The notes under the pieces: generated by a model
Databases searched by the model: none
What the model was told of the DNA's origin: nothing
What the model saw: only the letters and a program-made list of their open reading frames with translations
NCBI GenBank assembly: GCA_964428795.1
Contig: CAYRZL010000033.1
Coordinates: 1 to 25,398, forward strand
Source: CAYRZL01 sp964428795
GTDB taxonomy: Bacteria; Bacillota; Clostridia; Lachnospirales; Lachnospiraceae
Reading direction: 5' to 3'
DNA: 25,398 bases
Made by a program: the position numbers and the translations under genes
Shown here: piece after piece, positions 1-7,089 of the stretch
Position numbering within the stretch: the first letter of the stretch is position 1
Layout of the letters: each line of letters starts with the position of its first letter

Positions 1-288
1 CCGTCCATAATGCAGTATGCGTAATGTCCCGGCTGCAGATCAATGGCATTACCTGCTGCCACATTTACCACAGTTAATTCCGGGTAGTTATTGGACTTCG
101 ATTTGCATTGCAACCTTATCCTTAACTGTAGCCTGATGTGATTTCTGTCCGTCAGACCGGAGATTTGCGTACACCTTCCTTCAGATTCCACCTCACGATG
201 GACACCTTTGGTGTTCGGCTATATCCTTCCCACTACCAGGGCGGATTTGGGACTTTCACCCTTGGGAAACGTGCGCCGCTGGGCGCAC
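1..288 (-). mobile_element. Group II intron, 5' part (domain I), runs off the left edge
   Basis: Read on the minus strand from 288, the sequence starts with the GTGCG consensus of group II introns, folds at once into a short hairpin (GTGCGCC/GGCGCAC), and continues with the GGTGAAAGTCCC and CATCGTGAGGTGGAA-type segments that I recognise from bacterial group II intron domain I. No reverse transcriptase ORF lies within the window; in a complete element it would follow to the left of base 1. The first intron base comes directly after the terminator of the SNF transporter gene and the bases TTTTCAATT. Insertion behind a terminator is typical of group IIC introns, but I cannot assign the class from this part. 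No protein gene is seen in 1-366. A 43-bp stub of the same intron is at 14938-14980. Confidence 0.8.
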
Positions 289-293
289 AATTG

Positions 294-343
294 AAAAAGG
301 AAGATGCCCGGGTCATTTTATGACCAAAAGCATCTTCCTTTTT
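294..343 (-). terminator. Rho-independent terminator of the SNF transporter gene
   Basis: A 14-bp stem pairs 294-307 with 330-343, with a second inner stem GGTCAT/ATGACC in the loop. On the minus strand the outer stem ends in a run of T. It lies 24 bp after the stop codon of the transporter gene and directly abuts the group II intron insertion point. Confidence 0.85.
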
Positions 344-366
344 ACATTCAATATAGATTTTCTCGT

Positions 367-1839
367 TTATGCGGTCTTATTTTTGCGGAAAGCAATGGCG
401 AAAATGACCGCCAGCAGCACTACCGCAAAGATCATCCATCCGGTAAGCAGCTTCGCTCCCATCTTCACAAAGGTGTCATAATATCCTTTCAGATAAACCA
501 CCACGATAATAATCGGAAGGATCACACTCATATAAAACTGCATCAGGCATCCTGACGACAGCTTCATACCTTTTCCAATATTGGCCTCCGCCACAAAATT
601 CTCCCAGCCCCAGCCATTCTTTCTCACACAGAACAATACAAAAATCATACTGCCGAGAGGAAGCAGGTTGTAAGACACCAGAAAATCCTCCAGATCCATC
701 ACGGAGCTTCCTGCTCCGATGGGCTGAAACCCGGATAGCAGGTTAAATCCGAGAACCGCAGGCAGAGAAAGTGCGATCACAAGGACAATATTAAATGCAA
801 CAGCTTTCTTTCTCTCCCATCCTCCCATATCCATAAAGAAGGATACGATATTTTCAAACACCGCAATGATCGTGGACAGCGCTGCAAAGGACATGAAAAC
901 AAAGAAACAGGTTCCCCATATTCTTCCTCCGCTCATATGATTAAATACATTCGGCAACGTAATAAACAGCAATGACGGACCGGAATCCGGCTGTACCTGA
1001 TAGGCAAAGCATGCAGGAATAATGATAAATCCGGCCATCAAAGCCACAAAGGTGTCCAAAGCAATAATATTCTTCGCTTCTCCCGGGATGGAACGTTCCT
1101 TTTTTAAATAGCTTCCGAAAATCTCCATGGAGCCAATACCCACACTGAGCGTAAAAAACGCATGGGTCATAGCATCAAAAATGACTGCTCCAAGCCCCCT
1201 CGTGCGAATGGCATCCAGATTCGGAACCAGATAAAACTTTACACCCTCTGCCGCATTTGGAAGCACCAGAGAATGAACAGCCAGCACTACGATCAAAACA
1301 ATCAACACTGACATCATAACTTTCGTGATTTTTTCCACACCATTTTGAAGCCCAAGTGCACAAATACCAAAAGAAACCAATACCGCCACGATCATCCATC
1401 CGGTCATTGTCCCCGGGCTGGAAAGCATGTCCGTGAATGCCATACCGATCTGCTCCGACTCCATGCCTGAGAGTTTTCCGGCAGCAGTACGATATGCATA
1501 GAATAACATCCATCCGCCTACCATCGTATAAAACATCATAAGCAAATAGTTTCCAAAAATGGAAAACCATTTAAAATGATGCCATGAAGCGCCCTTTGGT
1601 TCCAACACTTCATATGCCCTGGCGGCGCCTTTCTGACTTCCCCTTCCAATGGCAAACTCACTGGTCAGAATCGGAAATCCCAGCAGTACCAGAAATGCCA
1701 GATAGATCAAAATAAATGCGGCGCCACCGTTCTGCCCGCATATGTATGGAAACTTCCACACGTTTCCAAGTCCTACCGCACACCCGGCGGATACTAAAAT
1801 AAAGCCTAACCTTGAACCAAACTTCTCCCTTTCTCCCAT
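367..1839 (-). CDS. SNF-family Na+-dependent amino-acid-type transporter
   Basis: A 490-residue integral membrane protein of the neurotransmitter:sodium symporter (SNF) family, which imports amino acids or similar small molecules with Na+. The family signature is clear near the N-terminus: GSRLGFILVSAGCAVGLGNV, then WKFPY and an NGGAAF motif that together line the Na+ and substrate sites, followed by about ten more hydrophobic segments. I chose the ATG at 1839 because a GGAGG lies 6 bases upstream; a longer frame to 1872 has no such site. Length is usual for bacterial members. Substrate is not readable from sequence; tryptophan, tyrosine or branched-chain amino acids are known for relatives. 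It is transcribed divergently from the Crp/Fnr gene and ends in a strong terminator. Confidence 0.9.
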   Translation of the reverse strand: MGEREKFGSRLGFILVSAGCAVGLGNVWKFPYICGQNGGAAFILIYLAFLVLLGFPILTSEFAIGRGSQKGAARAYEVLEPKGASWHHFKWFSIFGNYLLMMFYTMVGGWMLFYAYRTAAGKLSGMESEQIGMAFTDMLSSPGTMTGWMIVAVLVSFGICALGLQNGVEKITKVMMSVLIVLIVVLAVHSLVLPNAAEGVKFYLVPNLDAIRTRGLGAVIFDAMTHAFFTLSVGIGSMEIFGSYLKKERSIPGEAKNIIALDTFVALMAGFIIIPACFAYQVQPDSGPSLLFITLPNVFNHMSGGRIWGTCFFVFMSFAALSTIIAVFENIVSFFMDMGGWERKKAVAFNIVLVIALSLPAVLGFNLLSGFQPIGAGSSVMDLEDFLVSYNLLPLGSMIFVLFCVRKNGWGWENFVAEANIGKGMKLSSGCLMQFYMSVILPIIIVVVYLKGYYDTFVKMGAKLLTGWMIFAVVLLAVIFAIAFRKNKTA

Positions 1840-1922
1840 AATTCCTCCAAAATTTACTGATTGTACCTGCACTACTCATTATATTATAAACCCGAAAAAT
1901 ATTATATCACATTCACTAAATT

Positions 1923-1949
1923 CTGAAAATAACTTACGTTGATTTTCAG
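1923..1949. promoter_or_regulatory. Inverted repeat between divergent promoters
   Basis: CTGAAAAT and ATTTTCAG form 8-bp inverted arms separated by 11 bases. The right arm overlaps the predicted -35 box of the Crp/Fnr gene, and the site also lies where the -35 of the minus-strand transporter promoter (TATAAT complement at 1901-1906) would be. It could be an operator shared by both genes. This is inference from position and symmetry. Confidence 0.4.
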
Positions 1950-1967
1950 AAAAGAACCTTTTATAAT
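1939..1967 (+). promoter_or_regulatory. Sigma-A type promoter of the Crp/Fnr gene
   Basis: TTGATT at 1939-1944 and TATAAT at 1962-1967 with 17-bp spacing, about 35 bp ahead of the start codon at 2003. The -35 overlaps the inverted repeat at 1923-1949, consistent with autoregulation. Confidence 0.65.
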
Positions 1968-2002
1968 ATATATAATTTCTACAACCGGAAAGAGGAAAAC
2001 CT

Positions 2003-2689
2003 ATGAATACCGAAATCAAAGACATGATACTTCAGACATCACTATTCGAAAATATAAATGCTTCCGAATTGGACCGGATCATTCGCTGCTCTCATGCCCG
2101 CCTGCGCACCTATCATACCGGCGAACTGATTTTTCAGCAGGACGAAGCCCCCATGAACCTGTTCCTGCTTCTGAAAGGTGAAATTCAGATCTCCACTTTA
2201 TTTGAATCAGGAAAAAAGACAACATTTTTCCATATAAAGGGCGGTGATATCTTCGGGGAAAGCAATCTTCGCCAGATAACACCAAACTATCTTTATGATG
2301 CCGAAGCCTGCACAGACTGTATCACGATGGAAATTCCATGGAACTTTTTCCATGGCTTCTGCCATTCTGCATGTGAACATCACAGACAGATCATATGCAA
2401 TATGCTGAAGGTCCTCTCCGAAAAAGAAGGACAGATTTTCAAAAAACTGCAGATTTACAGTTTAAACTCTCTCCGCGAAAAAATTTCCCTCTGGCTGACT
2501 CAATATGCAGACGATGATAATGTTGTTCAAACAACCGGAGGCAGAGACCAGCTTGCAGAATATCTCGGTGTCACAAGACCTTCCCTTTCCCGTGAACTGA
2601 TGCGTATGCAGGCGGACGGTCTTATCAAAGTAGAGAGAAATAAAATCAGCATAATAGACAAATCTCTCTTAAAAAATTTGTGCAAATAA
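2003..2689 (+). CDS. Crp/Fnr-family transcription regulator
   Basis: A 228-residue protein with an N-terminal cyclic-nucleotide-type beta-barrel (about residues 15-125, with the turns GELIFQQDEAP and GDIFGE), a dimerisation helix (about 125-160) and a C-terminal winged helix (about 168-215) whose recognition region reads LGVTRPSLSRELMRMQADG. A GAGGAAAACCT site precedes the ATG. It carries seven cysteines (29, 103, 106, 120, 124, 132, 227), but not the N-terminal cluster of classical Fnr, so the signal is unknown; a redox, NO or heme signal is conceivable. Its position directly upstream of the acyl-CoA dehydrogenase/rubredoxin fusion and flavodiiron genes, together with the 28-bp palindrome behind its stop codon, suggests that it controls that operon. 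That role is inference. Confidence 0.9.
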   Translation: MNTEIKDMILQTSLFENINASELDRIIRCSHARLRTYHTGELIFQQDEAPMNLFLLLKGEIQISTLFESGKKTTFFHIKGGDIFGESNLRQITPNYLYDAEACTDCITMEIPWNFFHGFCHSACEHHRQIICNMLKVLSEKEGQIFKKLQIYSLNSLREKISLWLTQYADDDNVVQTTGGRDQLAEYLGVTRPSLSRELMRMQADGLIKVERNKISIIDKSLLKNLCK

Positions 2690-2694
2690 AAAGT

Positions 2695-2728
2695 AAGTTT
2701 CGTAACATATGTTACGAAACTTTTTTCA
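2695..2728 (+). terminator. Possible terminator of the Crp/Fnr gene (same palindrome)
   Basis: The 28-bp palindrome would fold into a hairpin in RNA and is followed by TTTTTT, 6 bp after the stop codon. It could serve as an intrinsic terminator as well as an operator. Stem composition is AT-rich, so efficiency is uncertain. Confidence 0.5.
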
Positions 2729-2742
2729 TTTTCTTGTATAAT
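2695..2742 (+). promoter_or_regulatory. Palindromic operator and promoter of the fusion/flavodiiron operon
   Basis: A perfect 28-bp palindrome spans 2695-2722 with core GTAAC-ATAT-GTTAC. A TATAAT box follows at 2737-2742, with no good -35 at the right distance. If transcription starts near 2749-2750, the palindrome centre (2708/2709) lies near -41, the place where class II activators of the Crp/Fnr family bind. The half-site geometry of two 5-bp arms with 4 bp between them matches the Fnr class of sites. The same palindrome is followed by six T, so it may also end the Crp/Fnr transcript. Confidence 0.6.
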
Positions 2743-2807
2743 ATGAACTATAAAATTGATTTAGCGTCAAAATATTTGTTAAATCAATACAGGAAGGAGG
2801 TAAACTG

Positions 2808-4724
2808 ATGCTTTATAAAACATCAGAGCAGCACGAGCAGCTTCGTGCTAGTATCAGAGAATGGGCGGAGCGTGAAATAAAACCGATTGCCTTTATGCTG
2901 GACCAGAATAACCAGTTTCCGAAAACACAGATCGAAGAATTTGGAAGAATGGGCTATCTCGGACTCCCTTACCCGAAGGAATACGGTGGGGCAGGCGCAG
3001 ATATTTTAAGCTATGCCATCGCAGTAGAAGAATTATCCCGCGTGGATGGCGGTACCGGCGTTATTTTGTCCGCACATGTATCTCTGGGAGCTTACCCGAT
3101 TTTTGCCTTTGGTACGGAAGAGCAGAAACAGAAATATCTGGTTCCTCTTGCAAAGGGTGAAAAAATCGGCGCATTTGGTCTTACCGAGCCGAATGCCGGA
3201 TCTGATGCCGGCGGAACGGAAACCACCGCAGAACTGAACGGGGATCACTACATACTGAACGGTGAAAAAATCTTTATTACCAATGGCGGTGAGGCAGATA
3301 CCTATGTTGTTTTCGCAGTTACAACACCCGGTATCGGCACACGGGGCATCAGTGCCTTCATTGTAGAAAAAGGCTGGGAAGGATTTACCTTTGGCGATCA
3401 CTACGATAAGATGGGTATCCGCTCCTCTGCAACCGCACAGCTTTTGTTTAACAATGTAAAGGTTCCCAAAGAAAACCTGCTTGGCAAAGAAGGACAGGGC
3501 TTTAAGATTGCCATGAACACCTTGGATGGCGGACGAATCGGTATCGCCGCACAGGCTCTTGGTATCGCTCAGGGCGCTTACGAGGCTGCAGTGGAATACG
3601 CAAAAGAGAGAGAACAGTTCGGCGCACCGATTGCACAGCTTCAGGCGATCCAGTTTAAGATTGCAGAGATGGCTACCAAGATCCGGGCAGCAAGATTTTT
3701 AGTTTACAGCGCTGCCGAGTTGAAAGAACACCATGAACCATACGGAATGGAAGCCGCCATGGCAAAGAAATATGCTTCCGATATCTGTCTGGAAGTTGTA
3801 AATGAGGCTTTACAGGTATTCGGCGGCAGCGGCTACCTGAAAGGAATGGAAGTAGAGAGATTTTACAGAGATGCCAAAATCTGTACCATTTACGAGGGCA
3901 CAAATGAGATTCAGAATGTTGTTATCGCAGCGAATATTTTAGGCAAAGCAGCAAAAGCTCCTGCTGTTCCCGCCGCAAAAGGGAAAGCAAAGGAACCTGT
4001 AACGGGTGCACGAAAGAGAATCATATTCAACGAAGGTTCCGTGGAGGATAAGGCAAATGCTCTGGCAGAAGCATTGAAAGCAGACGGACATGACTTTTCC
4101 GTAGGAATTGATATTGACACTCCGATCCTGCAGGCGGAACGGGTTGTCAGCGCAGGCAAAGGTATCGGCAGCAAGAAAAACATGAAGCTGATCACCGATC
4201 TGGCAAAAGCAGCCGGCGCAGCAGTAGGATCTTCCAGACCGGTTGCAGAACAGCTTCAGTATGTGCCGATCAACCGCTATGTAGGTATGAGCGGACAGAA
4301 ATTCAGCGGTAATCTTTACATTGCATGCGGTATTTCCGGCGCTGTTCAGCACTTAAAGGGAATCAAAGATGCTACGACGATCGTGGCGATCAACACAAAT
4401 GCCAACGCACCTATTTTCAAAAATGCCGATTACGGTATCGTAGGAGATGTGAATGAGATCCTTCCGGCTTTGACCAAAGCTCTTGACTGCGGCGAAAAAC
4501 AGCCGGCACCGCCAATGGTGAAAATGAAACGCGCGGTGATCGAGACACCAAAACCGGCGCCGGTAGGCAGATATGTATGTCCGGGCTGCGGCTACGAATA
4601 TATTCCGGAAGACGGAGACGAGGAAGGCGAGGTAAGACCGGGCACAAGCTATAAGGATTTACCGGAAGACTGGACATGTCCGGAATGCGGCGAAGGCAAA
4701 GAGACCTTTATCGCAGCCGATTGA
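2808..4724 (+). CDS. Acyl-CoA dehydrogenase / ETF-alpha FAD domain / rubredoxin fusion
   Basis: A 638-residue three-part flavoprotein. Residues 1-378 are a complete short-chain (butyryl-CoA type) acyl-CoA dehydrogenase with GAFGLTEPNAGSDAGG, the ITNGG FAD loop and the catalytic base Glu363 in IYEGT. An Ala/Pro/Lys-rich linker (about 379-402) leads to the FAD-binding second domain of ETF-alpha (about 404-560) with GSSRP (Arg477), GMSGQ, ACGISGAVQHLKG and ADYGIVGD. A second linker precedes a canonical rubredoxin (587-638) with Cys591, Cys594, Cys624 and Cys627 at normal rubredoxin spacing. There is no ETF-alpha N-terminal domain and no ETF-beta part. A GGAGG site is 7 bases before the ATG. The stop is 15 bp from the flavodiiron start. 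Inference: electrons pass from acyl-CoA through FAD, FAD and iron to the neighbouring flavodiiron protein. The direction and substrate are not proven. Confidence 0.93.
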   Translation: MLYKTSEQHEQLRASIREWAEREIKPIAFMLDQNNQFPKTQIEEFGRMGYLGLPYPKEYGGAGADILSYAIAVEELSRVDGGTGVILSAHVSLGAYPIFAFGTEEQKQKYLVPLAKGEKIGAFGLTEPNAGSDAGGTETTAELNGDHYILNGEKIFITNGGEADTYVVFAVTTPGIGTRGISAFIVEKGWEGFTFGDHYDKMGIRSSATAQLLFNNVKVPKENLLGKEGQGFKIAMNTLDGGRIGIAAQALGIAQGAYEAAVEYAKEREQFGAPIAQLQAIQFKIAEMATKIRAARFLVYSAAELKEHHEPYGMEAAMAKKYASDICLEVVNEALQVFGGSGYLKGMEVERFYRDAKICTIYEGTNEIQNVVIAANILGKAAKAPAVPAAKGKAKEPVTGARKRIIFNEGSVEDKANALAEALKADGHDFSVGIDIDTPILQAERVVSAGKGIGSKKNMKLITDLAKAAGAAVGSSRPVAEQLQYVPINRYVGMSGQKFSGNLYIACGISGAVQHLKGIKDATTIVAINTNANAPIFKNADYGIVGDVNEILPALTKALDCGEKQPAPPMVKMKRAVIETPKPAPVGRYVCPGCGYEYIPEDGDEEGEVRPGTSYKDLPEDWTCPECGEGKETFIAAD

Positions 4725-4739
4725 AATAGGAGGTAGACT

Positions 4740-5945
4740 ATGTTAGGCGTAAGAAAAGTTACAGATGATTTATACTGGGTAGGCGTAAATGACAAGCGTC
4801 TCCATCTCTTCGAGAATATTCATCCGATTCCGGAAGGCGTATCTTACAACTCCTATCTGTTGATGGATGAAAAAAAGGTACTCTTTGATACGGTAGACTG
4901 GTCAGGCTGCCGGGAATTTTTAAAGAAGGTTGCCGCTGTTTTGGATGGCAATGATCTGGATTATCTTGTGATCAACCACATGGAGCCGGATCATGCGGCT
5001 TCCATCGAGGAAGTTCTGATCCGTTACCCGAATTGTCAGGTGATCAGCAATGAAAAAGCATTTATGTTTATGCATCAGTTCGGATTTGACATCGGTGACC
5101 GCAAGATCGAGGTAAAGGAAGGCGACACCTATAATTTCGGAAGCCATACCGTTACGTTTGTCAGTGCTCCGATGGTACACTGGCCGGAAGCCATGGTTAC
5201 CTTTGATACGACCAACGGTGTGCTGTTCTCCGCAGATGCCTTCGGCTCCTTTGGTTCTCTGGATGGAAAGCTCTTTGCTGATGAAGTGAACTTTGACAGA
5301 GACTGGATCGACCATGCAAGAAGATATTTCTGCAATATCGTAGGAAAATACGGTCCCTTTGTTCAGTCCATCCTGAAAAAGGCAAGCACCGTTCCGATCA
5401 AAATATTCTGTCCTCTTCACGGTCCGGTATGGCGTGAGGATTTAGGCTATTTTATCAATAAACATGATCTTTGGAGCCGCTACGAGCCGGAAGAAAAAGG
5501 TGTGCTGATCGTGTATGCATCCATGTACGGAAACACGGAAGCTGCTGCTCAGGCACTTGCCTCTGCACTCTGTGACAAGGGCGTAACAAATGTTGCTGTA
5601 TATGATGCTTCCAATACGCATGTTTCTTACCTGGTTGGAGAAGCCTTCAAATACAGTCATATTGTTTTGGCTTCTGTTACCTACAATCTGGGCATTTATC
5701 CTGAAATGTATGACTTCCTGCATCATCTTCAGGCATTGAATTTCCAGAAACGCACCTTCGGCATTATCGAAAACGGAAGCTGGGCGATCAAATCCGGTAC
5801 ATTGATGAAAAAGTTTATCGACGATAATCTGAAACAATGCCTGGTACTCGGTTCCCAGGTGAGCGTAAACTCATCCGCAGATGAAGGAAATGAGGTAGAG
5901 CTGGATGCTCTGGCAGATGCTCTTATCGCATCAATCAACGCATAA
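4740..5945 (+). CDS. fprA: Flavodiiron protein (A-type flavoprotein, O2 or NO reductase)
   Basis: A 401-residue flavodiiron protein that reduces O2 to water, or NO to N2O, in the cytoplasm with electrons from rubredoxin. The N-terminal metallo-beta-lactamase-like domain has all diiron ligands: His80, Glu82, Asp84, His85, His147, Asp166 and His227. The flavodoxin domain begins near residue 253 with the FMN phosphate loop YASMYGNTEAAA. Length matches the two-domain class without extra modules. AGGAGGT lies directly before the start, and the gene is co-transcribed with the upstream fusion. Since it has no rubredoxin of its own, the rubredoxin domain of the upstream protein is the natural donor. 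It is a close relative of the core of the 613-residue protein at 7090-8931. Confidence 0.95.
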   Translation: MLGVRKVTDDLYWVGVNDKRLHLFENIHPIPEGVSYNSYLLMDEKKVLFDTVDWSGCREFLKKVAAVLDGNDLDYLVINHMEPDHAASIEEVLIRYPNCQVISNEKAFMFMHQFGFDIGDRKIEVKEGDTYNFGSHTVTFVSAPMVHWPEAMVTFDTTNGVLFSADAFGSFGSLDGKLFADEVNFDRDWIDHARRYFCNIVGKYGPFVQSILKKASTVPIKIFCPLHGPVWREDLGYFINKHDLWSRYEPEEKGVLIVYASMYGNTEAAAQALASALCDKGVTNVAVYDASNTHVSYLVGEAFKYSHIVLASVTYNLGIYPEMYDFLHHLQALNFQKRTFGIIENGSWAIKSGTLMKKFIDDNLKQCLVLGSQVSVNSSADEGNEVELDALADALIASINA

Positions 5946-5976
5946 TTGATACGAAATTCATAAAATTTAGTAGAAG

Positions 5977-6019
5977 CAGGGGAGGTCGCGGCTCATATGA
6001 GCCACGACCTCCCCTGTTT
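5977..6019. terminator. Strong hairpin between convergent genes, likely bidirectional terminator
   Basis: CAGGGGAGGTCG at 5977-5988 pairs with CGACCTCCCCTG at 6005-6016, and the inside GGCTC/GAGCC adds another five pairs. It lies between the convergent flavodiiron and ferritin genes. The T run is short (TTT) on the plus side and weaker on the minus side. Confidence 0.7.
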
Positions 6020-6078
6020 GGAACTATCTGTTTCCCGACAGCCACTTTTTTGACTCATTATCTGAAAACATTCCTGTT

Positions 6079-6591
6079 TTACAGTACCAATGAAGGTGCA
6101 GTATATACCCGGGCAGCCAATTCACTGTCCAGATCATACAGAGCTTTCATATCTGACCCAAAGCGCTCGAAACGTTTCAGATTCGTATCTGCATTTTCCT
6201 CTTCCTCACCCTGTTCTTTTACAAACCAGTCAAGGAACTGCATCGTTCTGAAATCGTTCACTTTCATTGCTGTCGCATAAATGTTGTTGATAAGAGATGT
6301 CACATACTGCTCATGCTCCAAACCATATCTCAATGGGTCTGCCAGATCTTTGAACTCTTTATCCGGTTTTGCAATGGCATCCAAAGTTACTTTCTCACCG
6401 TTATTCTGCATATACTGAAGGAACAGTACCGCATGGTCACGCTCCTCCTGTGCCTGAATAAAATACCAGTTTGCATATCCGTCCAAACCTTCATCTTTGT
6501 AGTAATTTGAAAAATCAAGATACAGGTAGGCGGAATAAAACTCCTTGTTGATCTGGTCATTCAACAATTCTGCTACTTTTTTATCTAACAT
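6079..6591 (-). CDS. ftnA: Non-heme ferritin
   Basis: A 170-residue four-helix ferritin that oxidises Fe(II) and stores Fe(III), forming a 24-mer shell in the cytoplasm. All ferroxidase residues of the FtnA type are present in register: Glu17, Glu50, His53, Glu94, Gln127 and Glu130. AAAGGAG lies about 9 bases before the ATG. It begins 17 bp after the stop of the desulfoferrodoxin gene, so the two are probably one transcript. Holding iron away from peroxide fits the superoxide reductase next door, whose product is H2O2. Confidence 0.93.
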   Translation of the reverse strand: MLDKKVAELLNDQINKEFYSAYLYLDFSNYYKDEGLDGYANWYFIQAQEERDHAVLFLQYMQNNGEKVTLDAIAKPDKEFKDLADPLRYGLEHEQYVTSLINNIYATAMKVNDFRTMQFLDWFVKEQGEEEENADTNLKRFERFGSDMKALYDLDSELAARVYTAPSLVL

Positions 6592-6608
6592 TGTTGTTCT
6601 CCTTTGTG

Positions 6609-6989
6609 TTACGCTTCTGTTTTCCAGAGTCCGTGCAGATTGCAGTATGCATATGCTGCCTCAAGCACATCACCGTCGGTCAATGCAAATTTTGCTTCCG
6701 GATTCTGACCCGGTGTCAGGATCTTTCTCTGATTTCCTTCTTTTGTCTGGATACTGATCCATTCTATGTAATGCTCCTCTGCCATGGGATGCTCTACAGA
6801 ACCTACCCGGACTGTAACTGTATTTCCTTCCTGCGTGATCACCGGAAGATGTTTTTCTACCGCCGCATCGGTTGTACCCGGAATGATCTCTGTCATTTTC
6901 TGTCCGCAGCACATGACCGGAACTCCTGCATTTTTCACAAACGCCACAATGTTTCCACAATGCTCACATACATAAAATTTCTGTTCCAT
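6609..6989 (-). CDS. dfx: Desulfoferrodoxin (superoxide reductase)
   Basis: A 126-residue two-iron superoxide reductase that reduces superoxide to H2O2 without releasing O2, using electrons from rubredoxin. The N-terminal desulforedoxin domain has the Fe(Cys)4 ligands Cys8, Cys11, Cys27 and Cys28. The catalytic domain has the Fe(His)4Cys site: His47 (after Glu45-Lys46), His67, His73, Cys116 and His119. An AGGAGG site precedes the ATG. It sits between the hybrid flavodiiron gene and ferritin, all on the minus strand with short gaps, which suggests a common operon. Two rubredoxin donors are encoded within 5 kb. Confidence 0.95.
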   Translation of the reverse strand: MEQKFYVCEHCGNIVAFVKNAGVPVMCCGQKMTEIIPGTTDAAVEKHLPVITQEGNTVTVRVGSVEHPMAEEHYIEWISIQTKEGNQRKILTPGQNPEAKFALTDGDVLEAAYAYCNLHGLWKTEA

Positions 6990-7026
6990 AATATTTCCTC
7001 CTTTTTTTCTTCTAAACTATTTTTAA

Positions 7027-7066
7027 GAAACAAACAGACATGCACTCCGTACATATCTGTTGTTTC
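7027..7066 (-). terminator. Weak hairpin between flavodiiron hybrid and desulfoferrodoxin genes
   Basis: GAAACAAACAGA at 7027-7038 pairs with TCTGTTGTTTC at 7056-7066 with one bulge. On the minus strand it is followed by TTAAAAATAG rather than a clear T run. It could be a partial terminator or an mRNA-stabilising hairpin inside the operon. Confidence 0.35.
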
Positions 7067-7089
7067 CTAAGTTGCCAGGCATACCGCTT

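Noticed and set aside
138..555. Two plus-strand frames at the left end
   Set aside because: They lie over the intron RNA, the terminator and the antisense strand of the SNF gene; no ribosome-binding site or family resemblance.
5977..6019. Long hairpin as an attachment site or repeat unit
   Set aside because: No second copy is seen in the window, and its place between convergent genes fits a terminator.
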